64,000 nucleotides of DNA from Asparagopsis taxiformis (taxonomy: Eukaryota > Rhodophyta > Florideophyceae > Bonnemaisoniales > Bonnemaisoniaceae), in assembly GCA_030407315.1 (NCBI GenBank), contig JALQPE010002448.1, positions 1 through 64,000 of the forward strand, read 5' to 3'. The translations under genes were made by a program, and so were the position numbers. A model generated the notes under the pieces. The model was not told where the DNA came from. It did not search any database and was given only the letters and a program-made list of their open reading frames with translations. Below, in pieces: positions 11,102 through 22,600 of the stretch. Numbering within the stretch: position 1 is the stretch's first letter; the number at the start of each line of letters is the position of its first letter.

Positions 11102-11692
11102 CGACCAGCCAAACCCACCTCAACGCGCCAACATTCGTTTCACCCAAAAAACGACATTCCTAAACCCCTTGGTCACAATGGTCCGTGGTGCAAGTTCCAT
11201 GGACTTAGCTCACACTCCACTGCTGACTGTCTCCTCCATCGAATGTTTCAAGAATATACCCAGTCATCTCCGAAGATGGCAAACAATCAATTTTGGCACA
11301 GCAACGAAGATCACTGTGACAACGCCTCCCCCGCACATGAATTGGAGCACCACCTCCCCTCTCACCCCGGTGCGTACCAAGACAGCGAACCCGTACGTAC
11401 CACCTTTCCTGACACATACATCCTCGACTCTGCCGCAAACCCGACTCACCTAACAACCTCGCCTCCTGGCCTACCAGTAACACACTCGCCGACACAATGT
11501 GCAGATGGAAGACCCACCAGTACCACTCATCATGGGAAAGCTGCCTTACCCATATCCTCAGAATACACCCTACCATGTCATGATGTCGTTGTTGCCCCAG
11601 AACTGCAAAATAACTTACTATTAGTCCCACAGATAAGCAAAACGCATGACATCCTATTCCAGAAGGACTTTGCTTACATAACCTCCCCTTAA
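11093..11692 (+). pseudogene. Copia gag-protease fragment
   Basis: The plus-strand frame contains a gag zinc knuckle of type C-x2-H-x4-H-x4-C (CKFHGLSSHSTADC) and then the aspartic protease start YILDSAANPTH, in which the usual DSGA is DSAA. It ends VPQISKTHDILFQKDFAYIT, as at the protease/pre-integrase boundary in the other copies here. It is head-to-head with the RNase H fragment; ACCATTATAG is duplicated in tandem near the joint. The Gly-to-Ala change beside the catalytic Asp and the truncation indicate a dead copy. Confidence 0.75.
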
Positions 11693-11949
11693 CCACCCCC
11701 AGATCCTGATAAAATAATCGCCACTGCACCTAAACACCGCGACAACATGTACCGCATCACTACCACTGGTAGTGATGCAGTACGTGTAGTACACCACTTG
11801 AAACACACTCTCACTTCTATCGTATGCCCGAAAATATACACATACCAGAAACACCTCACAGCTTCATTCCCCATCTTCCTAGATCCCTTCTTCACTCTCC
11901 TTCAGTCCTGCCGTTCCTGCTTCACCACTCCTGCATCACATACAAAACA

Positions 11950-12990
11950 TCAACCCCAACAGTCAGATTCAAAAGCAACGCTTACCACGACAGATATCCT
12001 AGAAACTCCCTTACTTACCTCTCATCCATCCTACACACAATACAAACCATGATTGAAAAACCTTGCAATAAATAATCAAAGTCAGCAGTCCATATCTTCG
12101 CAAAACAAATCCTGGCGCTCAATGGAACTTACCTTCCGTCATCACCATTCCTGCATCACCTACACAACATCGGAATCAACCACAACAGTCAGACTCAAAA
12201 CCAACCTTCCCTCGCAGCATACTTTCAGAACTCGCACACTTACCTTCGCTCCACACAATACACACCATGACTCAATAGGCTTGTAATGAATGAATATTGG
12301 ATCAACAGCAACAGTCAGACTCAAAACCAACCTTCCCTCGCTGCTTACTTTCAAAACTCGCACACTTACCTTACCCGTTCCATCCTGCACACAATAAAAA
12401 ACATAAGTCACGTAATCGTGTAGCCAAGAAAAGTAGTCAGCATTCCGCATCTTCGCACAACCGGTCTGGGCGCCCAATGTGACTTACCTTCCGTCATCAC
12501 TATTCCTTCATCACCTACGCAACATCGGAATCAATCGCAACAGTCAGATTGAAAACCAACGTTTCCCTCGCTACATACCCTGAGAACTCGCAAATGTACC
12601 TCTCATCCATCCTACACACAATACAAACCATGATCCAAAAACCTTGCAATGAATAATAATCATAGTCAGCAGTCCATATCTTCGCAAAGCACATCTTGGC
12701 ACTCAATGAAACTTACCTTCCGTCATCAACATTCCTGCATCATCTATACAACATCGGAATCAACCACAACAGTCAGACTCAAAACCAACCTTCCCTCGCA
12801 GCATACTTTCAAAACTTCACGTACCTCTCTTCCATCCTCCGCTCAATACACACCATGAGTCAACAGGCTTCTAATGGAAAATATCGCATCAACGGAAATA
12901 GTCAGACTCAAAACCCACGCTTCCCTCAATGCATACCCTCAAGATTCGCGCACGTACCTTCGTCCATCCTCTACACTAAACAAAGCAAAG
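11950..12990. repeat. Satellite-like array of diverged units
   Basis: About six diverged copies of a unit containing CAGTCAGACTCAAAACCAAC followed by a CCCTCGC...CGCACACTTACC stretch occur at roughly 11,960, 12,186, 12,310, 12,540, 12,769 and 12,900. Spacings are about 227, 124, 229, 230 and 131 bp, so short and long intervals are mixed as in a higher-order repeat. Short open frames repeat with the unit and are not taken as genes. Confidence 0.7.
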
Positions 12991-13584
12991 GCGGTCCAAG
13001 AATCTCAGTCGGTGATGAGGGCGGAGTGGAGCCTGCGGCGTCGACCGGACAGCTTTCTGCGTCCGCTTAAGTCTTGCTGTGCATACTCGAAATCATCGCT
13101 GGCAGTGAGATTGAGTATGGCCCAAGCCATGGTCTCTGATTCCCCGAACAATGAGATCCGGATCGAGAACAACGAATATAAACATATAATCATATCTATA
13201 TGAGAATCCATTTGCTTTCCTTACATGATCCGTGGCATATCCGCTGTAAAGCACATTCAGATTCCACGAAGTTCGGAAATAAAAAAGTTTATTATTACAA
13301 TTGAATTAATTGAAAATTCATGTCCCAGGGCAGTCGTTCGTCCTTCCATGCACACGTTGCCAGCACGCAATGTGATGTAACAGTTGGAAATGATTGAACT
13401 CTCGGTTAAATTCCACCGTTGGGATGTCAGCTGGAGTGAGCACAAAACTACTACCCACAAAACTACGAACGAACACGTTACATTCCAAGTCTCGAAAGCA
13501 CCACAAAAATAAAATTGGTCGCATCTGGACGGCACAGTCTCCCCTGTTCAGCTCGCAATCCTCCCTTTTGCGTCAAAACTCGAC
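12991..13584. other. No gene; leader of the Plavaka-like transposase
   Basis: No coding region is supported. The last 100 bases before 13,585 are the presumed promoter/leader of the downstream transposase gene, with a CCTCCCTTTT stretch shortly before the start. I could not identify a transposon terminal repeat. Confidence 0.4.
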
Positions 13585-16500
13585 ATGGAATGCAAGTATG
13601 AAGGATGCTTCTACTACTGCGTAGATGCCTATGCGCTCGCGCTGCATGAGCGAACGTGTCGCTACCGTTTCAACCCCTCTCCCCAACATTTCAACAACGC
13701 TCGTGTCCCTGCCGTCACCCATGAGCCTGCTCGAAACGGCGACCATGATTCCCCGCAACCCAGCTCCCCAGACCCAGAATCTGGTCGTGCTTCCTCCAGC
13801 GACTCACCCTGTGACGCTCCACTGCCACCAACCTCAACCCCCTCCCGCACAGACCTCCTCGTGCAATCCCTCGCCGCCAGTCTCACAACCCTCGAGTACA
13901 AGGCCGGGGCTGGCCGCGTGAGCGAAGTCATCACCATCCTACAAGACCCCGCATTCTCCCTAGAAAAGTTCAACAGCGCCGTTCGCACCGTAGAAGAATG
14001 TCGCCACGTTACCGCTTCCATGGTCGAAACACATTTCCGCACCGAAGGTTACAAGAGCCACATCATTCCAGACAAAACTGGTAAGTACTCGGCACAGCTG
14101 TACCTCCGCGACCCAGTCGACATGCTCCGCAGGCAGTTAGCACTGGCTAACGACCAAAATACTCTCTTCCACCCCTCCCCACAGACCGCCCCAGACGGCA
14201 CCGCAATATTTTCTCATCCCCTACACACAGAATTCGCGAAAACGCTGCACCAGGTTACTAGACAGCGCGTGCAGCTCTCGGAAGATCCACAGGTCGTATG
14301 GGCAGAGGAAATGATCCCACCCCTTCCTCCTTTGCCGGCCTCCTCCAAGTGTACTCCGACAAGAGCAGCACAAGCCTCAAGAGCTCCGCAATCGTCGCAT
14401 ACCCCATACACGTCACACTGCTCAACTTCTCCGCCCCCCTCCGTCGCCACTGCATCCGTACCGGCCTCACCATCGTCGGGTATCTTCCGTACATTGTGAA
14501 CCCTTCGTCCAACGCCTTGTTCGGTGATGAAATGCCGACAACCTCTGGTTCTGCTAGTCGCGCTCGCAAAATTGATATTCTTCATAAAGCACTCGAAAAA
14601 GTGTTTCGTCCCTATCCACCGCGTTCTCTTCCGGGTTCCCCTGCACAGACTCCACTGCAACTGCCCGCCAATGCTTTCCCATCCTAGCCAATTATTGCTG
14701 CGACTTTCCAGAGGCCAAAGAGCTGTCATGCACTCGCAACAGCACTACCACCACACATCCCTGCCACCGCTGCTACATCCCCGCCACTCAACTTGAATCC
14801 ACCGCGCCACATCAGCCCCGCTCCCTCGATGATACACGCTCTGCACGCCAAGAGAGCGCTCAGGAGCATACAACTGCTCCGCTCGAAGCTCTCTCCCTCC
14901 TCGAACAACACTCTGTCCTCGAATCGACCGCTCTTTTACCCACCAACAGTCCCCTAGACCCCTACAACATTTTCTCCTTCGAGCCTCTGCACAATCTCCA
15001 CCTCGGCATCTCAAAGCTCATCAAACAGTGCATTGTCCACCGCCTCAGCTCCCCAGACCTCACCACCACCACTGCCTCCCATTCCGGGACACCTCGCACC
15101 TTCAAGAAGGTGAAAAAATCCATCCTCGCCGGCTCAAACAGCATTCTGTCCGCTATCGAACGCGACTACTACATCACCGGTCTTCATGTCGACTTCTCCA
15201 AGGGTGAGAAGGGCACCAATTTGAACGGCCTCTTCACGGAGGACGGCATACGCGGCATGCTCGCAGCCAAAGACTATCACCATGTCGACATGGTGTTCCC
15301 TTTCATCGCAGCATTCATTGACACATGCTGTGACGAAGTAGAGACAGCCCCCCTCACTTCCATCTGCACGCAATACTCTGACCTCGTCGCATGGGTCATG
15401 AAACGCGGTCGCATCAAGCACTGGACTGCCGCCGAACTAGAAAGCCTCCAGAACTCCATTTCCTATTTCAAACAATCAATGCTCTCCACCCTCGGCCCAT
15501 TCCACACCACAGGTCTCAAAACTTTCAAGTTCCATCTTCTTGACCATCTTCCCGGTGACTTGCAGAGATATGGCGCCCTGGAACACATCGATGCAGGCCC
15601 CTACGAACACTCGCATCTTCTGTTCAAACAGAGTTATAGGAAAACCTCTCGAAGGCGCTCCACAGCCATGGAAGAGACTATTCGCCACATGGAATTCTCC
15701 TTGGCCACTCCAACTGGTCATACCCCATCGAACACATTGGGAAACGCACGCATGATATCGCCCACAGACGGTGCAGTACTCGTTCGCGACGGATTCACCG
15801 TTGCACTGCACGACTTTGCCTCCCTGCTGCCCGATGCAACCCTCCTCGTTGCAGATATCGACGGACAGCCCGATCCTGCCACTCTTTTGCCTCTGCACAA
15901 CTCCTCGTTCCCGTCTGGCACCATAACGCTATTCCAGCAACTCGGTGACACAGCTGCACAAGCGTTCCTCACCCTCGCTAGACTGCGCGCCACGGCAGAA
16001 GGCCCTCCAATACATGACATGGACATTTCCGTCACCGCGGTAAAGTCCGCCTACGTCATGGGAGGGTACGTCCCAGATGCCGACGACTTTGACCCGCACA
16101 GTGGCATGCTTCGCCCCACAAACGTGTCGAGGCACAAGCAGCAGCGCGTCTTTGCAACTTCATCATTCGGCCCCGCAAAGAGATCGCAGTACTCCTTTGT
16201 CGTCATCTCCGGAACTGCCGATGACTACAGAACCATATGGGTAGGGCGCGTCCTGGCACTGGTACGCCTGCAGTCTCCAAACCTGTTTCAACCTGTAGAA
16301 CTCGCTTTCGTTCAGTATATGACCTGCTTTGCCCCAAAAACCGCTGTGGAAAAATCACTTGGGTGCATTTGTTTAAAGTGGTCCACATGGGACCCGGACA
16401 ACGGATCCGTTGACAGCAATGACACTGCATCCCACAGTGCAGGTGGTCCTTGGTTTGACCTCATTCCTGCATCTACTATATCTGGCACCGTGCACATCGT

Positions 16501-16624
16501 ACGAAGTAACTTTCCAGTCAAGCCATTTACGAAACAAATGCACTGGTCGGACCACCGTTTCTATCTCAACCGCTTCTACACCAACACTGATTACCAGTTC
16601 ACAGATGATAATGAAGAAGAATAA
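13585..16624 (+). pseudogene. Plavaka-like (CMC/CACTA-related) transposase, two frameshifts
   Basis: The N-terminus has a zinc-finger-like C-x4-C-x12-H-x3-C. Hallmarks of fungal-type Plavaka transposases then follow in order but in three frames: LLQVYSDKSS with YPIHVTLLNF and GLTIVGYLP (second frame, 14,298-14,687), then CFPILANYCCDFPEAK, HPCHRCY, LHNLHLGI and FKFHLLDHL...ALEHIDAGPYEHSH in the third frame, open from about 14,588 to 16,624. Both shifts fit a missing base; the first fits a lost T in the T-run near 14,330. The enzyme would excise and insert its element. The long C-terminal half (about 15,800-16,620) has no motif I know. Host domestication is possible but less likely given the lesions. 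Confidence 0.7.
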
Positions 16625-16701
16625 ATCTAAATCGCAGCACTCTATTGATAATGTACTACATGATAAGCCTTCTAGTCAACGTCACATTTACTGCACTAAT
16701 T

Positions 16702-18986
16702 TCAACCATCCTCCATTACGCCAAAACCGTTATCAGCAGTGGCTGCATGGCGCCGCTCCATGCCCCCATACTGTGGGGCATTGATTTCGACATTCAGGTT
16801 TGCACTCAGGTGTCCAGCATATGGGTCAACGACGAAAAGTTCTGCGCCAATTAGTCCTTGCGCAATCACACAATCCATTACAGCACCGAGGTTTGACGTA
16901 ATATGCGATTGAATCCAATCCTCGGACACTAGAACAAGTGATGAGCAGCGGTTTACATCATCAACGACATGAACAATTCCAGACCCCTCTCCGCTTTGCC
17001 ACACTTCAACAGCCTCTCTCGTCACAGTACGGCTTGCAAACACATGCCGTGACTGTGCACTAGTCCGCTGTTCGCTCTCGACAACGTCCGTTTCTTCCCT
17101 TGCTTGCGAGCCTTGGAGACAAGACATGCAGTACACCACCATACCAACTAATTGCTGAAAAGCTACCCCCACATATTGACTGTACCGCCTTGTAAACTCC
17201 TTCTGCCGTGCACCTCCTTTCCCCTTCGGTTCATCCAAACACTCCACAGTAGTCACTAGCCAAGCATCCAGGCGCGCCAGCGTTAGTATGCTCGTCTCTA
17301 TGTCCATTACTTGTTCTGGTCGTATCGAATAACCCCTGAAGATGTCCAGCACATTCACAGCTACTCGGTTGTTAAACCATGCATCACCATTCACTTCCAT
17401 TTCGAAGCTGTCAGGAACCATGCCTTTGCTGTATCGCAGCTCTGAGAACGGTGCCGTTCGCCACCTCCCCATATCCAAATCACCGTTGCTTTCCCGTTTC
17501 AAAAGCTTCTCAGACGCTTCGCGCTTTTGATCCTCTCGCTCGTCCATCTCAGCTCGCGTCGTCAGCATCGTGCATCTAGACATTAATTTCGTGTACCCCA
17601 GCGAACCGAACAATCTGTCCCTCGCATTACGCTTCCGTGCACTCATCACGTCGGACAGTTTCTGCGTCACCTTCACTTTCAATTCCTTGCTCCCCGCCAC
17701 AGCCTCTTGACAGCACACACGCTGCTCCTCATCGGAAAACACATCACACCACGGACTTTGACGCAGTACGTGTCGCACCAAGTCATTCAGCAGATCACTC
17801 TCGTCCCTGTACGAAGGTGTATACCACTGCAGATTCTTGATGATATAGCCCGGAGGGGTAGCAATATATCCTACACCGTTTTCGCTCCAAAGAGTCCCTT
17901 CTACCGGCTCTACCTCGATGGTACGTCCAGTCCAACGTCTCTGCGTTTGTTCCGCTATAGGGTCCAGCTCCATAGTCTCGTTCTTGCACCACTTTGTCAG
18001 GTATTCCTCAACCGCCCTGAGAACTCCAAGGTATTTCACAGGAATGGCTTTCTGTATTTTCGACTTACCGCCACCGTGATCACTGATTCTACCTGTTCTC
18101 GCAATTGCAGTAAGGCTGGCATTTTCCGCCTGCAGAGTCTTCACCTTAGCCTCCAACGCAACTATCTCCGTGGTGAGCGCCTTGTTTGCTATGTCCTGGC
18201 TAAACACTTTTTTTCCAGCTCCGCGATCTTCTTCTTCTGCGCATTGATGCGACTCGCCATTAAATCGATGGATTCCGGCGGATGCAACCTCTCTGCCCTC
18301 ACCGTCCCCCCATCTCCCACGCTATCGGGATTATGATGTCCTCCATCGGCAATAGCCTGACGTCGCGGGGGCGTTACGCGCATATTTGGCACCAATGACA
18401 GTCTGTTGTGACGAGGCCCGCACTCCGGCTGCTCTCTCCCCTCAGTACCACCTGACCGCCGATGATAGTTGGCATCCTGTGAACGTTGCTCAGAAACAAC
18501 ATCCCTTGCCGCTATCCTCGGGTCCCTGACTGCATTACCTGCTGGGGCTGATGTACTCGGCATAGTTGGCGCAGTGGGGGTCACAGCCTCCAGTGTCTCG
18601 CGAACCCCCGGCTGGGACTCCGTCTGCAGCACCTCCGCATCTGCCAACCCGGGAGGAACTACCTTTGCCATAGCACTCTGCCGCAATTCCAACATGTTTT
18701 GAGCCACTATCATGTCATCATCATGATGTTCACTGTCCCTGCGAGCACGCTTGCCTCGGTCAAGCCCCATCTCTCTCCGCGCCGTTCCTCCTTCCTCACT
18801 TTCTCGCTGCGGATCCCCAGTTCTGCGCCGGTCCGTCTTGCGACTACCGGACCGCGGTTCAATGCTGCCGGTAGGCCCAGACCGCTTCTTCGCACGGGAT
18901 TGTCGGGCACTCGATACAGCAGCTGCTGACCGGTTTTTCTGGAGGCCCGGAGGCTTTGGAGCTTTCTTCGCAATACGCGGCGGCAT
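16702..18986 (-). CDS. Large coiled-coil protein of unknown function, -1 frameshift at an A-run
   Basis: I do not recognise this family. The first frame (18,986-18,189, 265 residues) is basic and disordered (PPRIAKKAPKPP, many R/S/G) and ends in a coiled coil, SRINAQKKKIAELEKK. The second frame, 16,702-18,207, continues the same heptads (VFSQDIANKALTTEIVALEA) and then forms about 450 globular residues with scattered Cys and Trp. The second frame has no ATG at its beginning, and the coil runs smoothly across the junction, so I treat the two as one protein of about 760 residues. The junction is a seven-A run in A-AAA-AAG context. The gene is convergent with the Plavaka-like transposase (77 bp between stops). 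It could be element cargo or a nuclear structural protein. Confidence 0.6.
18207..18213 (-). promoter_or_regulatory. Candidate -1 ribosomal frameshift heptamer A-AAA-AAG
   Basis: Read in the upstream frame, the message is GAA AAA AAG TGT, which includes the canonical slippery heptamer A AAA AAG. A one-base backward slip puts ribosomes exactly into the downstream frame (GTG TTT AGC). The upstream frame ends six codons later, so slippage would give a short basic product and a long coiled-coil product. A lost A in the run gives the same picture. Confidence 0.4.
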
Positions 18987-19164
18987 AATGAAGCTTTCCC
19001 CGAAGCGATGGAACGATTGAGTTGCACGAGATACAAAAAAGATTGCTGTATAGTGTCGGTAACCACAACGGTCTGCGATGAACGTTCAGGTCAGGTCAAG
19101 TACCGGAGAATACGCCAACAGTCCAGATTGTGTACGGTAGGCAGTCATCAACAGTATTTAATGA

Positions 19165-19421
19165 GGTACAATTAAAGCTGTCGAGCTAGGCCGCGAGCAC
19201 CCCTATGTCCGGAAGACGTCCTGATTTGAATTAAAATTTGGGCTATTCTCAAAAACATGCACATGTGAACATGTTTTTGAGATGGGGGTGTGCCGTACGG
19301 CACAATCGACCCGCTGAAATCGATTTTTTTTGCAAAATTTTTTTTCTGCCCTGAATTGTAGAATTTCTGGGCTGGACAGCAATGCAACTGAGCTGGACAT
19401 CCACCGGGCGTCCATTTCAAC
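19165..19421 (-). repeat. Palindromic intergenic repeat A, copy A1 (inverted)
   Basis: Reverse complement of copy A2 (23,213-23,478), with which it shares similarity over its full length, and of A3 over the inner 200 bp. It contains the perfect 14-bp palindrome GTGCCGTACGGCAC at 19,290-19,303, a longer inverted repeat built on AAACATG/CATGTTT, and the string CAGAAATTCTACAATT or its variant. It lies downstream of the methyltransferase-SET gene. With A2 it encloses that gene between inverted repeats. Confidence 0.85.
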
Positions 19422-19647
19422 TTGGTCGTGTATTTTGCATCTGCACGCATAACAGCAACCAAGCAGTCAGGTTCACTGCTCGGACGAAGTGCACCTAGAG
19501 TGTGAACGATTGGTTTTTGACAGGCGAGTACTGCTGAATAGGTTTCACCCTGGACTAATGGTGGCTGGACATGCTGCATTATATGATATACTTCAACTCT
19601 GGAACGTAGCTTTATTTGTAGTCGAAATGAAAATATCTTTCGTGAAC

Positions 19648-22600
19648 CTAATTCCATGCTCTAAACGCTGTCCCATAATGAACGTAGAACTCCTGCCCTG
19701 GACGGATATCGCGGATTGCACGTACTACGATGATCTTCGGATTTTCTAGGTCCTTGGCCTTGAGCTTCTTCCCCGTCGAACCGCTGCTGTAGTTCTCGAC
19801 AAACTCGACGTTGGCCATCCGCCTGGTGTCTTCCGCCGGAGTGTCCTCACCTCGCAAATACCGCGGGTCGTTGATGAACTGCGCCGAACAGAACGGAGCC
19901 GGAACAATCCAAATTGGATGCTCGATGTTTTCGTCGTCCTCTGCTGTTGCATACAGCTTGATGGCATACATCAAGAATGTTTCCTTCGTTATCGCCATGT
20001 GACCCTCTCCGTACGCGAACCTCATCGACTCCTTGCTCATATCAGAGTACACAACAGTTCCGTAGTATGCACATACTTCGTCGCCAACATTAAATGTCTG
20101 TTCAGCGAAGAGCCCTCTTCCTGCATTTGGATGCTTACTCAGCGATGGTCGAACGCTCAATTTTTTCGCAACACAATCGTGTGCCCGCATCACGCGAGGG
20201 TTTTCAGTTTGCAACCAGCGGCGCAGGGAAGGTGGCCAATAATGTACCGGTTTTTCCATGTGCTCGTGCGACGCAATCGACTCTGGGCACAGCTGCCAGA
20301 GGTACTGCCGAATATATTTCGGGAACCTCTGGTACAGGGGAAGGCCAGGTGGGGGATCGATGATCCTGCGTTCCCTCTGTGTACGCATCGTGACAGAGGG
20401 GGACGCCAAGAACTTCTCAGCACTCTGTTTCGCTTCTGTCGTGACCCTCATGTCAGTGTTGTTTGAAAGAATTACACGTGACATGACTGCACACAGCTTT
20501 GGAAGCGATCGTGCCACACACAATTTGTCCATGTCACTGCCGACGAAAACACGGTGCTCAGGCAAGCTCATAGCTGCTTTTCCCGTTGCGAAAGTGCCAG
20601 AGAATGGATCGACAGCAATATCACCAAGCTGTGAATGCTGGCTGATCAACTCCATCATGAGAGCGACGCTCTTCTGCTCTGCACGAACTCTGACCGTAGC
20701 ACCGGTTGTGCTCCTTGTTCGCCACACCATCTCATTCGAATCGATGGCGGGCATATTGATGGTGACGTTGCACCACGCCGGGTACGTGCCGTCCATGTAT
20801 CCGTGGTTCCTATAGGCCACCATCTCGCTTCCAGTCTTGAACGGAACACCTCGCTTCCAGAAGTGGATAGCGACCTCTGCCATGTTCATGCGTTGGTACC
20901 TCTTCCGCCCCGGCATTTGATAGAGGTGCCCAGGTAGTCGGACAAACAACAGAGGTACCTCGTCAACGAAGAAAACTGAATTCCGAACGACGTCCTCCTC
21001 CTCCTCGTCCTCGTCATCCTCCTCATCCGCACTTTCTTCGCCACTGTGCTGCGATGCTTCGGAGTCCGAATTCATGGACGTAACCTCTTCTTCATCCGAC
21101 CCGTCATCACTGGCAGCAGCATCGGTTGGGCCTTCTGACTGCGGTCCTTTGTACGTTTCCAAGTAATGGAACCATTCGTAGAACTGCAAAACGGAGCAGA
21201 ACACGATGCCGTGGCCACCGGGGCGCAACAGCTCGTCAAACACTTCGATGCTAGCCTGCATATCTTCTGCAGTTAGCCTGTCGTACGAAGAGTTGGAATC
21301 GTTCCTCTTACGACGAACATTGTAGGGCGGATCAGTCAGAATGAGCTGAACGTTGCCCGTGATGGGCACGTGTTCTCGGCTCTCGTCGGCACTGACCAAA
21401 TCTTCGAAAGGGACGTCGTACACCCGGCAATACTGACTCATTTTCGAAAGAAAGTCCTTTGCGAGAGCCTGCCCTTCACTTTCCTGCTCTTCTGTCGCAT
21501 GGGGTGACGGTGACGGGGGAGACGGCCCTTGGGCAGTAAGACTGGTCCTCCCAGGTCCAAGTTGAAGCCTGGTTGTGTGTCTTGTCGACGGAACCAAACC
21601 TCTCCCTCCTGTGTTGCGACGAGTGGGAGTGTCATCAACCGGCTTGGGGACCTTTTCTGCGTCCGCGGCTTGTGGTGCCGGGCGGAGGACAGCCATAATG
21701 TCTTCGTCGAGGGTGTCAAAGTACGCTGGCAGCTTGTCCGGATTTCCGCTTGACAAGTATATTTCCAGCGCCCCCCAGCGGTCGGACTCTGGCCAGGTGT
21801 ACAGGTCCGGGTTGACGATAAGAAACTGCAACCGGTCGAAGAACTTCCTCACAAGGTCCCTAAATGCACTGTGCTGCGCACTGGTTCTTGTCTCTACTTT
21901 TCCACCATATCCATCAGGATGAGATAGGGGAGCTTTGTCGTGGTAGAGATCTAGCTTCTGCTCCATCGGTGCGAATAGACCTTCATCGAGCACGTCAAAC
22001 CAATGCTCACTGCTGTCGGAAATGATGTACGGCGCCATCAACTCTTCGAAGCTGGATAACTTTGCGGCGAAGGCCACATCGGTCCAAGCATGGTATAAAA
22101 CTTGAACCACGTAACAAGCTCGATTAGTGCTTTTCCGATGGGCTGGGACGCGTGCGGCTTCGTTCCCCTCTTCGGCCGCGTCGCCTATTCGGCGACGCGG
22201 CAGGTTCTTGTTGTGATTTCGGATGATAGACAACGCTTGGAAATACATCAATACCTCGAACGTTTCCGGTGGAGCAAGAACGAAGGCGCTTGGTTCCCCG
22301 CGCTGCGGCGCCTGTAGTGGCGAAGGAACCATGTTACTTCCAATAAGGAAGGTCTGTGGCAGGATCCCAGAAAGGATGCAGTGCTCAACCCATTGCCCTT
22401 TACGCTCATCCTGCTTTCCAAACTCGGCAATCGGTAATGCCAGACGAACAATCTGCTTGGCTCGCTCAACGTTCATCTCTGCCATGACGATTTCGGCAAC
22501 ATCCGCCTCGACTCCAGCATTCTTCGAACGACCGCTGAAGGCTATGCTGAGTCGACCTTGCAGTGCCAGAAATTGTTCTTCCGTGCCCTGGGCAACCCAA

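Noticed and set aside
11747..13203. Several 60-120-codon frames in the satellite-like array
   Set aside because: They recur with the repeat unit and have no coding signal beyond that.
16702..18986. Two separate genes in an operon-like overlap
   Set aside because: The downstream frame lacks an ATG near its start, and the coiled coil is continuous across the overlap; one gene with a frame change fits better.
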